From Vreelandella sedimenti (GTDB taxonomy: Bacteria; Pseudomonadota; Gammaproteobacteria; Pseudomonadales; Halomonadaceae): a DNA stretch of 64,000 bases. The notes under the pieces are model-generated. The model saw nothing but the letters and a program-made list of their open reading frames with translations, did not search any database and was not told where the DNA came from. Position numbers and translations under genes: made by a program. The stretch lies in the NCBI RefSeq assembly GCF_013416325.1, contig NZ_JACCGK010000012.1, positions 62,001 through 126,000 on the forward strand, written 5' to 3'. Positions 1-15,700 of this stretch are shown here, in pieces (positions within the stretch are counted from its first letter, which is position 1; every line of letters begins with the position of its first letter).

Positions 1-950
<950 letters not shown>

Positions 951-1062
951 CCGCACTTAGTGGCAGAAAGGCAAACAGCCACGTAAACAACTGGATGAGC
1001 AAGCGTATTAGAGCGCTACTAAAAATGTAAGAGGGGGTATTGTATAGGCTGGGGAAAACGTA

Positions 1063-1527
1063 TTATAAACAGGAGATCGCGTGGCGAATTTGTTCAAAAT
1101 CGAAGCCACGACTGGCGAGAAAACGTTCCCGCCTAGCGCGCTCTTTGGGTGTCTCACCGGGGCTATCAAAACGCCGCGCCAGGGTTTCCCGGGCTAGCTC
1201 AAACCAGTCGACCTGCTCGCCCTCCTCTACCTCTTCAAACGCGGCATTAAGGGTTTCCTGGTCAACGCCTCGTTGGCGCAGCTCGCCTTTGATACGAATC
1301 ACGCCTTGGCCACGCAGTATACGCGAGCGGACGAAACTTGCCGCAAAGCGCGCGTCAGACTGTAGTCCTTGTTCAACCAAGGCATCCAAACACTCATCAA
1401 TAGCGGCAGCGTCGAAGGATTTTTTCTTCAGGCGCTGGGCAAGCTCGGCGCGGGAGTACTCGCGCCGAGCCAGTAAGCCAATGGCGATATCACGGGGCGT
1501 AGCATCACGCTGGGAGGTGAATGCCAT
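1063..1527 (-). CDS. recX: RecX, regulator of RecA
   Basis: 154 aa, the usual size for RecX. It shows the repeated three-helix RecX pattern: RDIAIGLLARREYSRAEL, then KSFDAAAIDECLDALVEQGLQSDARFA and RILRGQGVIRIKGELRQRGVD. RecX binds RecA filaments and limits their extension and recombinase activity. The gene starts 24 bp after the recA stop and is almost certainly co-transcribed with it from the LexA-controlled promoter. The ATG at 1527 fits the family N terminus. Function is from family knowledge; the assignment rests on motif pattern and context. Confidence 0.93.
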   Translation of the reverse strand: MAFTSQRDATPRDIAIGLLARREYSRAELAQRLKKKSFDAAAIDECLDALVEQGLQSDARFAASFVRSRILRGQGVIRIKGELRQRGVDQETLNAAFEEVEEGEQVDWFELARETLARRFDSPGETPKERARRERFLASRGFDFEQIRHAISCL

Positions 1528-1551
1528 CAGCTTATCTTAGCCAGTATCGTC

Positions 1552-2625
1552 TTAAAGCAGATCGTCATCACCCGCATCCAACTCTGCCGCTGCTTCGGTA
1601 GGCGCATCATCCTTCTCCTTTTTGGGATCAGGCTTAGCCAGGAGCTGCTCACGAATCTGTGTTTCGATTTCGAGCATAATCTCCGGATGCTCTTCCAGAT
1701 ACAGCGCTGAATTGGCTTTACCTTGACCGATTTTCTTACCTTTATAGCTGTACCAGGCACCGGCTTTGTCGACCAGGTTGCACTGCACCCCCAGATCGAT
1801 GACTTCACCAGCATGGTAGATACCCTTACCGTACAGAATCTGGAATTCAGCCTGACGGAATGGCGGTGCCACCTTGTTTTTGACAACTTTCACGCGAGTT
1901 TCATTACCGGTGACTTCATCACCCACTTTCACCGAGCCGGTGCGACGAATATCCAGACGCACGCTGGCGTAGAACTTAAGCGCGTTACCACCAGTAGTAG
2001 TTTCAGGGCTACCAAACATGACGCCGATCTTCATGCGGATCTGGTTGATGAAGATCACCAGGCAATTGGCGTTTTTGATATTACCGGTGATTTTACGCAG
2101 TGCCTGAGACATCAAACGCGCCTGCAGGCCAACGTGGGAATCACCCATTTCGCCTTCGATCTCAGCGCGCGGCGTTAGAGCTGCGACCGAGTCGATAACA
2201 ATCACGTCAACACCGCCGGAGCGTACCAGCATGTCGGTAATTTCCAGTGCCTGCTCGCCGGTATCCGGCTGGGAAACCAGCAGGTCATCCAGGTTAACAC
2301 CCAGCTTTTCTGCATAGCTGGGGTCAAGGGCGTGCTCGGCATCCACGAAAGCACACACTTTGCCCTGTTTTTGCGCCTGAGCAATCACCGAAAGGGTCAG
2401 AGTCGTTTTACCCGACGATTCCGGGCCAAAGATCTCGCACACACGACCAAACGGTAGACCGCCGATGCCGAGGGCGATATCCAGACCCAATGAACCGGTG
2501 GAAACCGACGGCATGACGACACGCGGCGCGTCGCCTAGACGCATGACGGTGCCCTTGCCGAACTGACGGTCGATTTGGGTGAGTGCAGCGTTTAGCGCTT
2601 TAGTGCGGTTGTCATCCTGAGCCAT
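1552..2625 (-). CDS. recA: Recombinase RecA
   Basis: 357 aa. Walker A GPESSGKT lies at residues 67-74, followed by the Walker B region [10 protein letters not shown] and the loop-2/DNA-binding segment around [24 protein letters not shown]. The acidic C-terminal tail (residues about 335-357) is typical. RecA forms ATP-dependent filaments on single-stranded DNA for strand exchange and triggers LexA self-cleavage. The ATG is preceded by an AGGA Shine-Dalgarno sequence, and a LexA operator lies 22-37 bp upstream. recX follows. Nothing is unusual. Confidence 0.99.
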   Translation of the reverse strand: MAQDDNRTKALNAALTQIDRQFGKGTVMRLGDAPRVVMPSVSTGSLGLDIALGIGGLPFGRVCEIFGPESSGKTTLTLSVIAQAQKQGKVCAFVDAEHALDPSYAEKLGVNLDDLLVSQPDTGEQALEITDMLVRSGGVDVIVIDSVAALTPRAEIEGEMGDSHVGLQARLMSQALRKITGNIKNANCLVIFINQIRMKIGVMFGSPETTTGGNALKFYASVRLDIRRTGSVKVGDEVTGNETRVKVVKNKVAPPFRQAEFQILYGKGIYHAGEVIDLGVQCNLVDKAGAWYSYKGKKIGQGKANSALYLEEHPEIMLEIETQIREQLLAKPDPKKEKDDAPTEAAAELDAGDDDLL

Positions 2626-2646
2626 TCAGAGATTCCTCATAACAAG

Positions 2647-2662
2647 CTGTATAATTAGCCAG
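2647..2662 (-). promoter_or_regulatory. LexA (SOS) box upstream of recA
   Basis: The minus strand reads CTGGCTAATTATACAG, which fits the gammaproteobacterial LexA core CTG-N10-CAG with an AT-rich centre. It sits 22 bp upstream of the recA start codon, where a repressor would block the recA promoter. The pattern match is direct; LexA control is inferred from the conserved regulation of recA. Confidence 0.8.
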
Positions 2663-2754
2663 TAGTATGCCAAAGTTTGCGCCGTAAACAAATCCTTGAT
2701 CACGCTTTCTCTCATCTATTTTATCAACAGCCTTTGTGCATAAGCGTCTTTTTC

Positions 2755-3291
2755 TTACGGCTGGTTCGTCTTGCTCGCCTTCTCGCGCTCATTCAGGCGC
2801 GCCACCAGCCCAACCAAGGCCTGACGCACGGCCTGCTCTCGCACCGACTGACGGTCACCTGGAAAGTGAAAGCATTCGGCCTCCTGAGCAGCAGCATCTC
2901 CCCAGGCCAACCAAACCGTACCCACCGGCTTTTCAGCGCTCCCCCCCTCTGGGCCTGCAACGCCGCTAACGGCAACGGCTAAACCTGCGCCACTTTCATT
3001 ACAGGCACCCAGCACCATGGCTTTGACAACCTCTTTGCTGACAGCACCATGCTCGGCCAGCATGGCCTCAGGCACCCCCAATAAGCGCGTTTTAGCAGCA
3101 TTCGCATAGGTCACATAGCCAGTCGTAAAGTAAGCAGAGCTACCCGCCACCTCGGTAATGGCGCTGGCAATGCCGCCCCCCGTACATGACTCAGCGGTGG
3201 TCACTTCCACATCCAGCTGCTTACACAGCCGCCCCAGCCGCTGAGCTAACAGGGTTAAATCAAGATTTTTCAGGCTCGTTTCGCTGGGCAC
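2755..3291 (-). CDS. pncC: Nicotinamide-nucleotide amidase (CinA C-terminal type)
   Basis: 178 aa, a stand-alone CinA C-terminal domain. The diagnostic motif TAESCTGGGIASAIT (about residues 31-45) carries the catalytic serine, and YFTTGYVTYANAAKTRLLGV and AVSGVAGPEGGSAEKPVGTV complete the active-site region. The enzyme deamidates nicotinamide mononucleotide to nicotinate mononucleotide in pyridine nucleotide salvage. It lies upstream of recA on the same strand, as in many gammaproteobacteria where pncC-recA linkage is common. A 92-bp gap containing the LexA box separates them, so recA can also be expressed alone. Confidence 0.95.
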   Translation of the reverse strand: MPSETSLKNLDLTLLAQRLGRLCKQLDVEVTTAESCTGGGIASAITEVAGSSAYFTTGYVTYANAAKTRLLGVPEAMLAEHGAVSKEVVKAMVLGACNESGAGLAVAVSGVAGPEGGSAEKPVGTVWLAWGDAAAQEAECFHFPGDRQSVREQAVRQALVGLVARLNEREKASKTNQP

Positions 3292-3404
3292 TATGGTCGC
3301 TCCTTCAAGTGAGTCGTCTGTTCAGCGTAGAATACTGCGTTTAGCTTTCTCAACGAATTTATCCAAAGGGCTTGCTCGCAGAACTGACCCAAAAGCTTGC
3401 TCGA

Positions 3405-3456
3405 AGAACTTTCTTAAAGAACTTTCTCAAAGAACTGTTTCAAAGAACTGACTCAA
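3405..3456. repeat. Four tandem copies of a 13-bp repeat upstream of mutS
   Basis: Consecutive units AGAACTTTCTTAA, AGAACTTTCTCAA, AGAACTGTTTCAA and AGAACTGACTCAA occupy 3405-3456 without gaps. Related partial units (GCTTGCTCG followed by AGAACT) precede them from about 3370. The array lies in the 216-bp region between the divergently transcribed pncC and mutS genes, 51 bp before the mutS ATG. Function is unknown: it may be a slippage-generated array or a set of operator half-sites. Confidence 0.75.
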
Positions 3457-3507
3457 CGAACATGCCGTAAGCCGTAATGGCCTACGCTAAGCTTAATCAG
3501 GACGCCC

Positions 3508-6069
3508 ATGTCACAGGCTATTCCCGCCAACACACCCATGATCACCCAGTATTTAAAGATCAAGCGCGAGCACCCCGAGGTACTGCTGTTCTACCGCATG
3601 GGGGATTTTTATGAACTGTTTTTTGACGACGCCAAGCGCGCCGCCGCCCTGCTGGATATTACCCTCACCCAGCGCGGGCAGTCAGGCGGTAAGCCGATTC
3701 CGATGGCGGGCGTCCCCTATCATAGCGCTGAGGGCTATCTGGCCCGCCTCGTCGCTGGCGGCGAGTCGGTCGCTATTTGTGAGCAAATTGGCGACCCCGC
3801 GACCAGCAAAGGGCCCGTTGAGCGCCAAGTAGTACGTATCGTCACCCCCGGCACACTCCACGATGAAGCGCTGCTCGATGCCCGTCGCGACAACGTGCTG
3901 GTGTCCGTTTCTCCCGGAAAAGAGAGCTGGGGCCTTGCCTGGCTGGAGCTCTCCAGTGGTCGCTTCAACGTACTGGAAGTAGACAGCGAAGCCGAAATGC
4001 TCGCCGAGCTGACGCGCCTCTCCCCGGCCGAGCTGCTGGTACCCGAAAGCTTAGCGCTACCCGAGGCCTGGTCGCAGAAACGCAGCCTGCGTCGCCAGGG
4101 CGAGTGGCTGTTTGATTTGGAAAGCGCTACCCGCAGCCTCTGCGACCAGTTCGAAGTGCAGGATTTACGCGGCTTTGGCTGCGCTCACTTAACCACTGCA
4201 CTGATTGCTGCCGGCGTATTGATCGATTATGCCCGGGACACTCAGCGCTCGCGCCTGCCCCACGTGACTGCCATCAGCGTTGAGAACCGCGACGACGCGG
4301 TGGTGATCGACGCTGCCAGCCGCCGTAATCTGGAAATTGATATCAACCTGGGCGGCAGCAGCGACAACACCCTGGCCAGCGTGCTGGATACCTGTACCAC
4401 TGCCATGGGCTCACGGCTACTCAAACGCTGGCTCAATCGTCCGTTACGTCAACGCGAGATTGTCCAGGCCCGTCATGCGGGTGTGGCGCTGCTAAGCCTG
4501 GATGCCGCCTATATGCCGCTGCGCGAGACGTTGAGCGCGGTGGGCGACGTTGAGCGCATTCTGGCACGGGTGGCGCTGTATAGCGCCCGCCCGCGCGATT
4601 TGGCTCGGCTGCGGGATGCGCTGATAACGCTCCCGGAGCTGGAGCAGCAGCTTAGTGAGGTTGAGAGTGGCAGTGCGCTGGATAACTTGCGCCCACATAT
4701 TCGCCCCTACCCAGAAATGGCCGACACACTAAGACGCGCGCTGGTCGAGAACCCGCCGGTGGTGATCCGCGATGGCGGGGTGATTGCCGAGGGCTTTGAC
4801 TCAGAGCTCGATGAGCACCGTGGCATGGCCGAAAACGCGGGCGACTATCTTATTCAGCTCGAGCTTCGCGAGCGCGAGCGTACGGGGCTAGCCAATCTCA
4901 AAGTGGGTTACAACCGTGTGCACGGCTACTTTATCGAACTACCGCGTTCACAAGCCCAGCAGGCGCCCGCCGACTATATTCGCCGCCAAACACTTAAAAA
5001 TGCCGAACGGTTTATTATTCCCGAGCTCAAAGAGTTTGAAGATAAAGCGCTCTCCGCTAAATCTCGCGCGCTGACGCGTGAAAAATGGCTCTACGATCGC
5101 CTGCTTGGCGATCTCAACGAAAGCCTTCACGCGCTGCAGAGCACCTCGCAAGCCTTGGCGGAACTGGACGTACTGTGCGCCTTTGCCGAACGCGCCGAGG
5201 CGCTGAACTGGGTGCGTCCAACACTCAGTGAAACCACCGGGATTCAAATTGACGCGGGACGACATCCGGTAGTCGAGCAGGTGAGCGAGACACCCTTTGT
5301 GCCCAACGACGTGACGCTCAATCCTGACCAGCACATGCTGATTATTACCGGCCCCAATATGGGCGGTAAATCGACCTATATGCGTCAGACCGCGCTAATC
5401 GCCCTGCTGGCCCACTGTGGTAGCTTTGTGCCCGCGGATGCCGCTGAGATCGGCCCGCTGGATCGGATCTTTACCCGCATTGGCTCATCGGATGACTTGG
5501 CTGGCGGGCGCTCTACCTTTATGGTCGAGATGACTGAAACCGCCAACATTCTTCACAATGCCACCCAGCAAAGCTTGATCCTGATGGATGAAATTGGCCG
5601 TGGCACCAGCACTTTCGACGGTCTGTCGCTCGCCTGGGCAAGCGCTGAACACTTGGCAAAAGGACGCGCGCTGACGCTGTTTGCGACCCACTACTTTGAA
5701 ATGACGGCGCTGCCTGAACATATGGAAGGGGTGGCCAATATTCACCTAACGGCGACCGAGCATGGCGACAGTATTGTGTTTATGCACCGCATCGAAGCGG
5801 GCCCGGCCAGCCAAAGCTATGGTTTGCAGGTGGCACAATTGGCGGGTGTGCCCAACCATGTGATTAAACGTGCCCGCGAGAAACTGATAAGTTTGGAGCA
5901 GCGCGATGTGGATAACACGGCGCAGGCGCCGCGAACCGCACCACAGCAAAACGATCTGTTCGCCGCTGCACCGCATCCAGTGGTCGAGGCGTTGGAAAAC
6001 GTCGATATGGATGGTTTAACACCGCGGGAAGCGCTGTCACTGTTGTATCAGTGGCGAGACCTGATCTAA
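3508..6069 (+). CDS. mutS: DNA mismatch repair protein MutS
   Basis: 853 aa, full length. The N-terminal mismatch-recognition domain carries the Phe-X-Glu motif in [12 protein letters not shown]. The connector, lever and clamp domains follow, and the C-terminal ABC-type ATPase has Walker A GPNMGGKS (about 615-622), Walker [17 protein letters not shown], and the ATHYFEMT switch. MutS detects mispairs and small loops and recruits MutL. The ATG at 3508 has an AGGA Shine-Dalgarno 5-6 bp upstream. mutS next to fdxA and the RsmZ-type RNA gene matches the order I know from Pseudomonas. Nothing is odd in the coding sequence; the upstream 13-bp repeats are listed separately. Confidence 0.99.
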   Translation: MSQAIPANTPMITQYLKIKREHPEVLLFYRMGDFYELFFDDAKRAAALLDITLTQRGQSGGKPIPMAGVPYHSAEGYLARLVAGGESVAICEQIGDPATSKGPVERQVVRIVTPGTLHDEALLDARRDNVLVSVSPGKESWGLAWLELSSGRFNVLEVDSEAEMLAELTRLSPAELLVPESLALPEAWSQKRSLRRQGEWLFDLESATRSLCDQFEVQDLRGFGCAHLTTALIAAGVLIDYARDTQRSRLPHVTAISVENRDDAVVIDAASRRNLEIDINLGGSSDNTLASVLDTCTTAMGSRLLKRWLNRPLRQREIVQARHAGVALLSLDAAYMPLRETLSAVGDVERILARVALYSARPRDLARLRDALITLPELEQQLSEVESGSALDNLRPHIRPYPEMADTLRRALVENPPVVIRDGGVIAEGFDSELDEHRGMAENAGDYLIQLELRERERTGLANLKVGYNRVHGYFIELPRSQAQQAPADYIRRQTLKNAERFIIPELKEFEDKALSAKSRALTREKWLYDRLLGDLNESLHALQSTSQALAELDVLCAFAERAEALNWVRPTLSETTGIQIDAGRHPVVEQVSETPFVPNDVTLNPDQHMLIITGPNMGGKSTYMRQTALIALLAHCGSFVPADAAEIGPLDRIFTRIGSSDDLAGGRSTFMVEMTETANILHNATQQSLILMDEIGRGTSTFDGLSLAWASAEHLAKGRALTLFATHYFEMTALPEHMEGVANIHLTATEHGDSIVFMHRIEAGPASQSYGLQVAQLAGVPNHVIKRAREKLISLEQRDVDNTAQAPRTAPQQNDLFAAAPHPVVEALENVDMDGLTPREALSLLYQWRDLI

Positions 6070-6228
6070 TGGTGCTTATAGGAGGGAAAGCCATATGGCG
6101 CTTGCCGCCAGGTATGCGCACCTCTAGAATGTCGCTCAAACTTTTAGCTTATAAAAAACGGCTGATTTATAACCATTCACGATTGACCATGGCTGGGAGT
6201 CACCCGGCCCTGCAAGAGGGATAGCAAG

Positions 6229-6552
6229 ATGACGTTTGTCGTTACCGAGAACTGCATCCAGTGCAAATACACCGACTGTGTGGAAGTCTGCCCGGTCGAC
6301 TGTTTTTACGAGGGTCCGAACTTCCTGGTCATTCATCCTGACGAGTGTATCGACTGCGCCCTGTGTGAGCCCGAGTGCCCCGCCGAGGCGATATTCTCCG
6401 AGGATGAGTTGCCGGATGGACAGGAGGCCTTTATCGAGATTAACGCTGAGATGGCCGAAGTATGGCCCAATATCGCCGAAAGAAAAGACCCACTGCCGGA
6501 CGCCGAAGAGTGGGATGGCAAACCAGGTAAGCTCGAAAAACTAGAGCGCTAA
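6229..6552 (+). CDS. fdxA: Seven-iron ferredoxin FdxA
   Basis: 107 aa. The cluster-binding N terminus carries [17 protein letters not shown] and [12 protein letters not shown], the pattern of 7Fe ferredoxins with one [3Fe-4S] and one [4Fe-4S] cluster, and an acidic C-terminal extension follows. It is a low-potential electron carrier in the cytoplasm; the redox partner cannot be read from the sequence. An AGAGGG Shine-Dalgarno precedes the ATG. It sits 159 bp after mutS and is followed by its own terminator, convergent with the RsmZ-like RNA gene. No gene was seen in the mutS-fdxA gap. Confidence 0.96.
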   Translation: MTFVVTENCIQCKYTDCVEVCPVDCFYEGPNFLVIHPDECIDCALCEPECPAEAIFSEDELPDGQEAFIEINAEMAEVWPNIAERKDPLPDAEEWDGKPGKLEKLER

Positions 6553-6622
6553 ACGCTGTGACGGTTTAAAAATCAGCACATAGCTCTTTTTTAAAGGCTC
6601 TCTTTAAAAGCTCTTTTTAAAC

Positions 6623-6657
6623 CAGCGCTTGTTGTTAAAAACAGCGCTGTTTTTTTT
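6623..6657 (+). terminator. Rho-independent terminator of fdxA
   Basis: CAGCGCT (6623-6629) pairs with AGCGCTG (6643-6649) and is followed by eight T (6650-6657), 70 bp past the fdxA stop. Confidence 0.8.
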
Positions 6658-6704
6658 GTGCTGTCGAAAGTGTATCGTCAAAAATGTGCTGCCAAATTGC
6701 GGGC

Positions 6705-6730
6705 AAAAAAAAGGCGACCCGTAGGCCGCC
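6705..6730 (-). terminator. Intrinsic terminator of the RsmZ-like RNA
   Basis: On the minus strand GGCGGCC pairs with GGTCGCC (one G-U pair) around a TACG tetraloop and is followed by eight T. Confidence 0.9.
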
Positions 6731-6876
6731 CGCTCCAAGCACTTCCTCTGACCACTCCCTGGATCAACCTCCTCAGATGACGTCCTTGCCGGGGCTCACC
6801 TCACTGTATCACCCGACGCATCTGACCTACATCCCGCTGCATCCTGACTGAAGCGTCCTTGCCTCCCCTTGTCCTG
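6705..6876 (-). ncRNA. rsmZ: CsrB/RsmZ-family regulatory RNA
   Basis: The minus-strand transcript from about 6876 to the terminator at 6705 (about 170 nt) contains ten GGA motifs, several in AAGGAC, CAGGAT, GAGGAGG and AGAGGAAG contexts. That is the signature of RNAs that titrate CsrA/RsmA. It has a plausible sigma70 promoter, a strong intrinsic terminator with a UACG tetraloop, and GacA-type palindromes about 180 bp upstream. No open reading frame explains the region. The location next to fdxA and mutS matches that of rsmZ in Pseudomonas aeruginosa, as I recall (mutS-fdxA-rsmZ-rpoS). Expected role: the GacS/GacA two-component system induces it, and it sequesters RsmA/CsrA proteins to derepress their mRNA targets. 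The transcript ends are estimated, and the family label could equally be CsrB or RsmB type. Confidence 0.88.
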
Positions 6877-6880
6877 TGCA

Positions 6881-6909
6881 TATTGTGTCAGATCATGGCC
6901 ACTTCTCAA
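6881..6909 (-). promoter_or_regulatory. Probable promoter of the RsmZ-like RNA
   Basis: The minus strand shows TTGAGA (6904-6909), a 17-bp spacer and ACAATA (6881-6886), placing the transcription start near 6874-6877, just before the first GGA motif. Confidence 0.6.
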
Positions 6910-6923
6910 CAAAGCCAAAATGC

Positions 6924-6955
6924 AAAAAGGCGAGTCGCTGTGACTCGCCTTTTTT
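6924..6955 (-). terminator. Bidirectional terminator after eno
   Basis: GGCGAGTC and GACTCGCC form an 8-bp stem flanked by A5 on one side and T6 on the other. On the minus strand it lies about 165 bp past the eno stop and just upstream of the RNA promoter, so it insulates rsmZ from eno read-through. Confidence 0.85.
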
Positions 6956-7046
6956 AAAAAACTACTTTTTAAACAATAAGTTAAATTTAAATTAGTGGCA
7001 AAGTACGCTATTTCTTACCCTAAACCGAGCGATTCTCGTCGGTATT

Positions 7047-7086
7047 TGTAAGATATCTCTTACAAAATTTTGAGACATCTCTTACA
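7047..7086 (-). promoter_or_regulatory. Tandem GacA/UvrY-type upstream activating sites
   Basis: Positions 7047-7064 read TGTAAGATATCTCTTACA, a perfect match to the GacA box TGTAAG-N6-CTTACA and fully palindromic. A second, imperfect copy (TTTGAG-N6-CTTACA) follows at 7069-7086. The centre of the first site is about 180 bp upstream of the predicted RNA start, close to the spacing known for rsmZ and csrB upstream sites. The AT-rich stretch between (about 6957-7000) could bind IHF or other bending proteins. Confidence 0.85.
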
Positions 7087-7119
7087 AGCACCTCTAAAAA
7101 ATCGCTCGATATTGGCATT

Positions 7120-8430
<1,311 letters not shown>

Positions 8431-8476
8431 TCAGATAAAATTATTAATATAACGACCTAAGTTAGCGAAACACAGC

Positions 8477-11029
<2,553 letters not shown>

Positions 11030-11157
11030 TCAGAAGGCACGGCAGAAAGCCACGCCAGGATGGGTCGACAGACTAGCAGATTACGACCTAAGGCTCAATT
11101 TGAACTGAGCAGCCAAAACTACTCACCTTAATCACGCTTGTGCAACCGCCCCAGCGA

Positions 11158-11240
11158 TAGGTCTACGCGAGGGCGCTGTGAACCCATCCCTGGGCGCTAC
11201 TTTTGTCATCCATGACAAAAGACCCTCGCTACGACCTATC
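11158..11240. repeat. Nested-hairpin interspersed repeat, copy 1
   Basis: The element has an outer stem (GCGAGGG with CCCTCGC), a small middle hairpin (CCCA-TCCC-TGGG) and an inner 9-bp hairpin (CTTTTGTCA, loop TCCA, TGACAAAAG). The same architecture and flanks recur at 43219-43297 with compensating base changes. It lies about 30 bp past the gltD stop, in the gltD-pyrG gap. It does not resemble a classical REP sequence I can name; it may act as a terminator, an mRNA-stabilising 3' element or a mobile palindromic repeat. Confidence 0.8.
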
Positions 11241-11270
11241 CCTGGAGCTGCTCTATGCATCAGACACGCT

Positions 11271-12725
<1,455 letters not shown>

Positions 12726-15700
12726 TTATTGCGGCTGACGCCGAGACTGATCCAGCAAACTACCCAAGCTGGCCGCTTTTGGCTTAACCAGCCAGAAGTG
12801 GCGTGCATAGTCGCTGAAGTCTTCCAGAATAGCCGCCCCACGCGCGGAATCCGTCGCGGCCACATAGGCTTCTATCATTTCACGCAGGTGACGACGATAC
12901 GCCTCCATGGCCTCTGTGTTAACGCGGTGAATTTCGACCAGTTCGTGGTTGTACTTGTCCACGAAGGTGCGCTCTTCATCCAACACATAGGCAAACCCGC
13001 CGGTCATGCCCGCACCGAAGTTGACCCCGGTCTCACCGAGCACGCAGACCAGACCGCCGGTCATATATTCGCAGCAGTGGTCGCCTGCACCCTCGATCAC
13101 CGCAGAGGCACCAGAGTTACGCACTGCAAAGCGCTCGCCCGCGGTACCGGCGGCAAATAGCGTCCCGCCGGTGGCACCGTAAAGGCAGGTGTTGCCGATA
13201 ATGGCCGTTTTATGACTCTCAAACTGGCTGACTTTGGGCGGCACAATCACGATACTGCCGCCGTTCATGCCCTTGCCGACGTAGTCGTTGGCGTCGCCTT
13301 CCAGGTAGAGGTTCAGGCCACGAGCGTTCCACACCCCGAAGCTCTGCCCCGCCACCCCGGTAAAGCGGGCGGTGATCGGCGCAGCTTCCAGACCCTCTTC
13401 GCCATAGCGCTTGGCGATGGCGCCGGACGTTAACGCGGCCACGCTGCGGTCACAGTTGGTGATGGTGAAATCAAACTCACCGCCTGACTGATTTTCGATA
13501 GCGTCTTTCAAGGCCGCCAGCACTTCCTGATTTTTGGCACCCGGATCGTGAGGCACGTTACGGTTGACCTTGCAGAACTGCGGCGCGTCTTTAGGTACAA
13601 AATCATTGGCCAGCAGCGGCGTTAAGTCGAGCTTACGCTGAGAAGGCGTATTACCTTCCAACACTTCCAGCAAGTCAGTACGTCCAATTAGATCGGTCAG
13701 CTTGCGCACACCCAGCGCTGCCATCAGCTCGCGCACTTCTTCAGCGATAAAGCGGAAGTAGTTTTTGACCATATCCACGGTGCCGCGGAAGTGCTCGCCG
13801 CGCAGGAAATCATCCTGGGTGGCCACACCGGTGGCGCAGTTGTTGAGGTGACAGATGCGCAGGTACTTACAGCCCAGCGCCACCATCGGCGCGGTACCAA
13901 AACCGAAACTTTCAGCACCCAGAATCGCTGCTTTAACAACGTCTAAGCCGGTTTTCAGCCCGCCGTCGGTCTGCAGGCGAATCTTGTCACGCAGGCCGTT
14001 GATACGTAGCGCCTGGTGTACTTCCGGTAGCCCCAGCTCCCAGGGTGAACCGGCGTGTTTGATGGAGGTCAACGGACTCGCCGCCGTGCCACCGTCGTAA
14101 CCGGAGACGGTAATCAGGTCGGCGTAGGCTTTGGCCACACCGGTGGCGATCGTGCCGATCCCCGGCTCGGAAACCAGCTTCACCGACACCTGAGCCTCAG
14201 GATTGACCTGCTTAAGGTCAAAAATCAACTGAGCCAAATCCTCGATAGAGTAAATATCGTGGTGTGGCGGCGGTGAAATCAGCGTGACGCCGGGGACTGC
14301 GTAGCGCAGCCGGGCAATCAGTTCGTTCACTTTACCGCCGGGCAGCTGACCACCTTCGCCGGGCTTGGCGCCCTGGGCGACTTTGATCTGCAGCACTTCC
14401 GCATTGACCAGGTAATGTGGCGTCACGCCAAAACGACCGGAGGCGATTTGCTTGATCTTCGAGCTGCGCACCGTGCCGTAGCGTGCTGGGTCTTCGCCGC
14501 CTTCCCCTGAATTGGAGCGGCCGCCCGCTTCGTTCATGGCCTGGGCCAACGCTTCGTGGGCTTCCGGCGACAGCGCACCCAGCGACATGCCCGCACTGTC
14601 AAAGCGTGGCAGCAGCGCTTCAACCGGCTCAACCTCGTCAAGTGGCAACGGCGTTTCAACTGGTTTGAGCTTGAGCAGATCGCGGATGGTGGCCACCGGG
14701 CGCTCGTTCACCAACTGGGCGAACTTCTTCCACTTGGTGTAGCTGCCCTCTTGAACCGCGGCCTGAAGCGACATCACCACATCGGGGTTGTAGGCGTGGT
14801 ATTCGTGGCCGTGGACATACTTGAACATCCCGCCTTGGGAGATTCCTTTACGGGGGATCCAGGCATCTTTTGCCAGCAGCGCCTGCTGCATCTGAAGCTC
14901 GGCAAAACCGGCGCCCTGAATGCGCGAGGCCATACCGACAAAGCAGAGATCCATTACTTCATCTGCCAAGCCCACGGCTTCAAACAGCATCGAGCCGCGG
15001 TAGGAAGCCAGCGTCGAGATACCCATTTTAGACAGGATCTTGAACAGGCCTTTCTGCAGCCCTTTACGGTAGTTCTCGCGACCGTCAGCCGGGTTGCCAG
15101 TAAGCTCGCCCGTGCGGTGCATATCCGCCATGACCTGATAAGCGAGCCACGGATAAACCGCCGTAGCGCCCACGCCAAACAGCACCGCCATTTGATGGGC
15201 GTCGCGAGCGTAGCCGGTTTCTACCACGATATTAGCGTTGGGGCGCAGTGCCAACCGGCCTAAGTGAGAGTGCACGGCACCCACGGCCAGGGCGGCCTGA
15301 ATGGGAATCAGGCCTTTCGCCAGTTCCGCGTCGGTGAGTACCAGAATGACCTTACCGGCGCGGACTTGAGCTTCTGCCTCTTCACATAAAGCCTTAAGCG
15401 CTTGATGCAAGCTCTGCTGTTCGGGGTCGTAACCCAACGACAGTGTATAGCTGGCAAACGCCGGATCGTCCTGGCTAACCAGGGCAGTAAACTTGCGTGG
15501 GGACAGTACCGGCGTGGTCAAGATCAAGCGATGCGCGTGCTCAGGCGTCGCTTTAAAGACGTTAAGCTCAGCGCCACAGCAGGTTTCCAGCGACATCACG
15601 ATCGCTTCGCGCAGCGGGTCTATGGGCGGGTTGGTGACCTGGGCAAACTTCTGACGGAAGAAGTCAGTCAGCAGGCGCGGGCGGCTCGACAGCACCGCCA

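Noticed and set aside
1040..1540. Long plus-strand frame opposite recX
   Set aside because: It is the antisense shadow of recX; its Arg/Ser-rich translation is typical of a reverse-strand reading.
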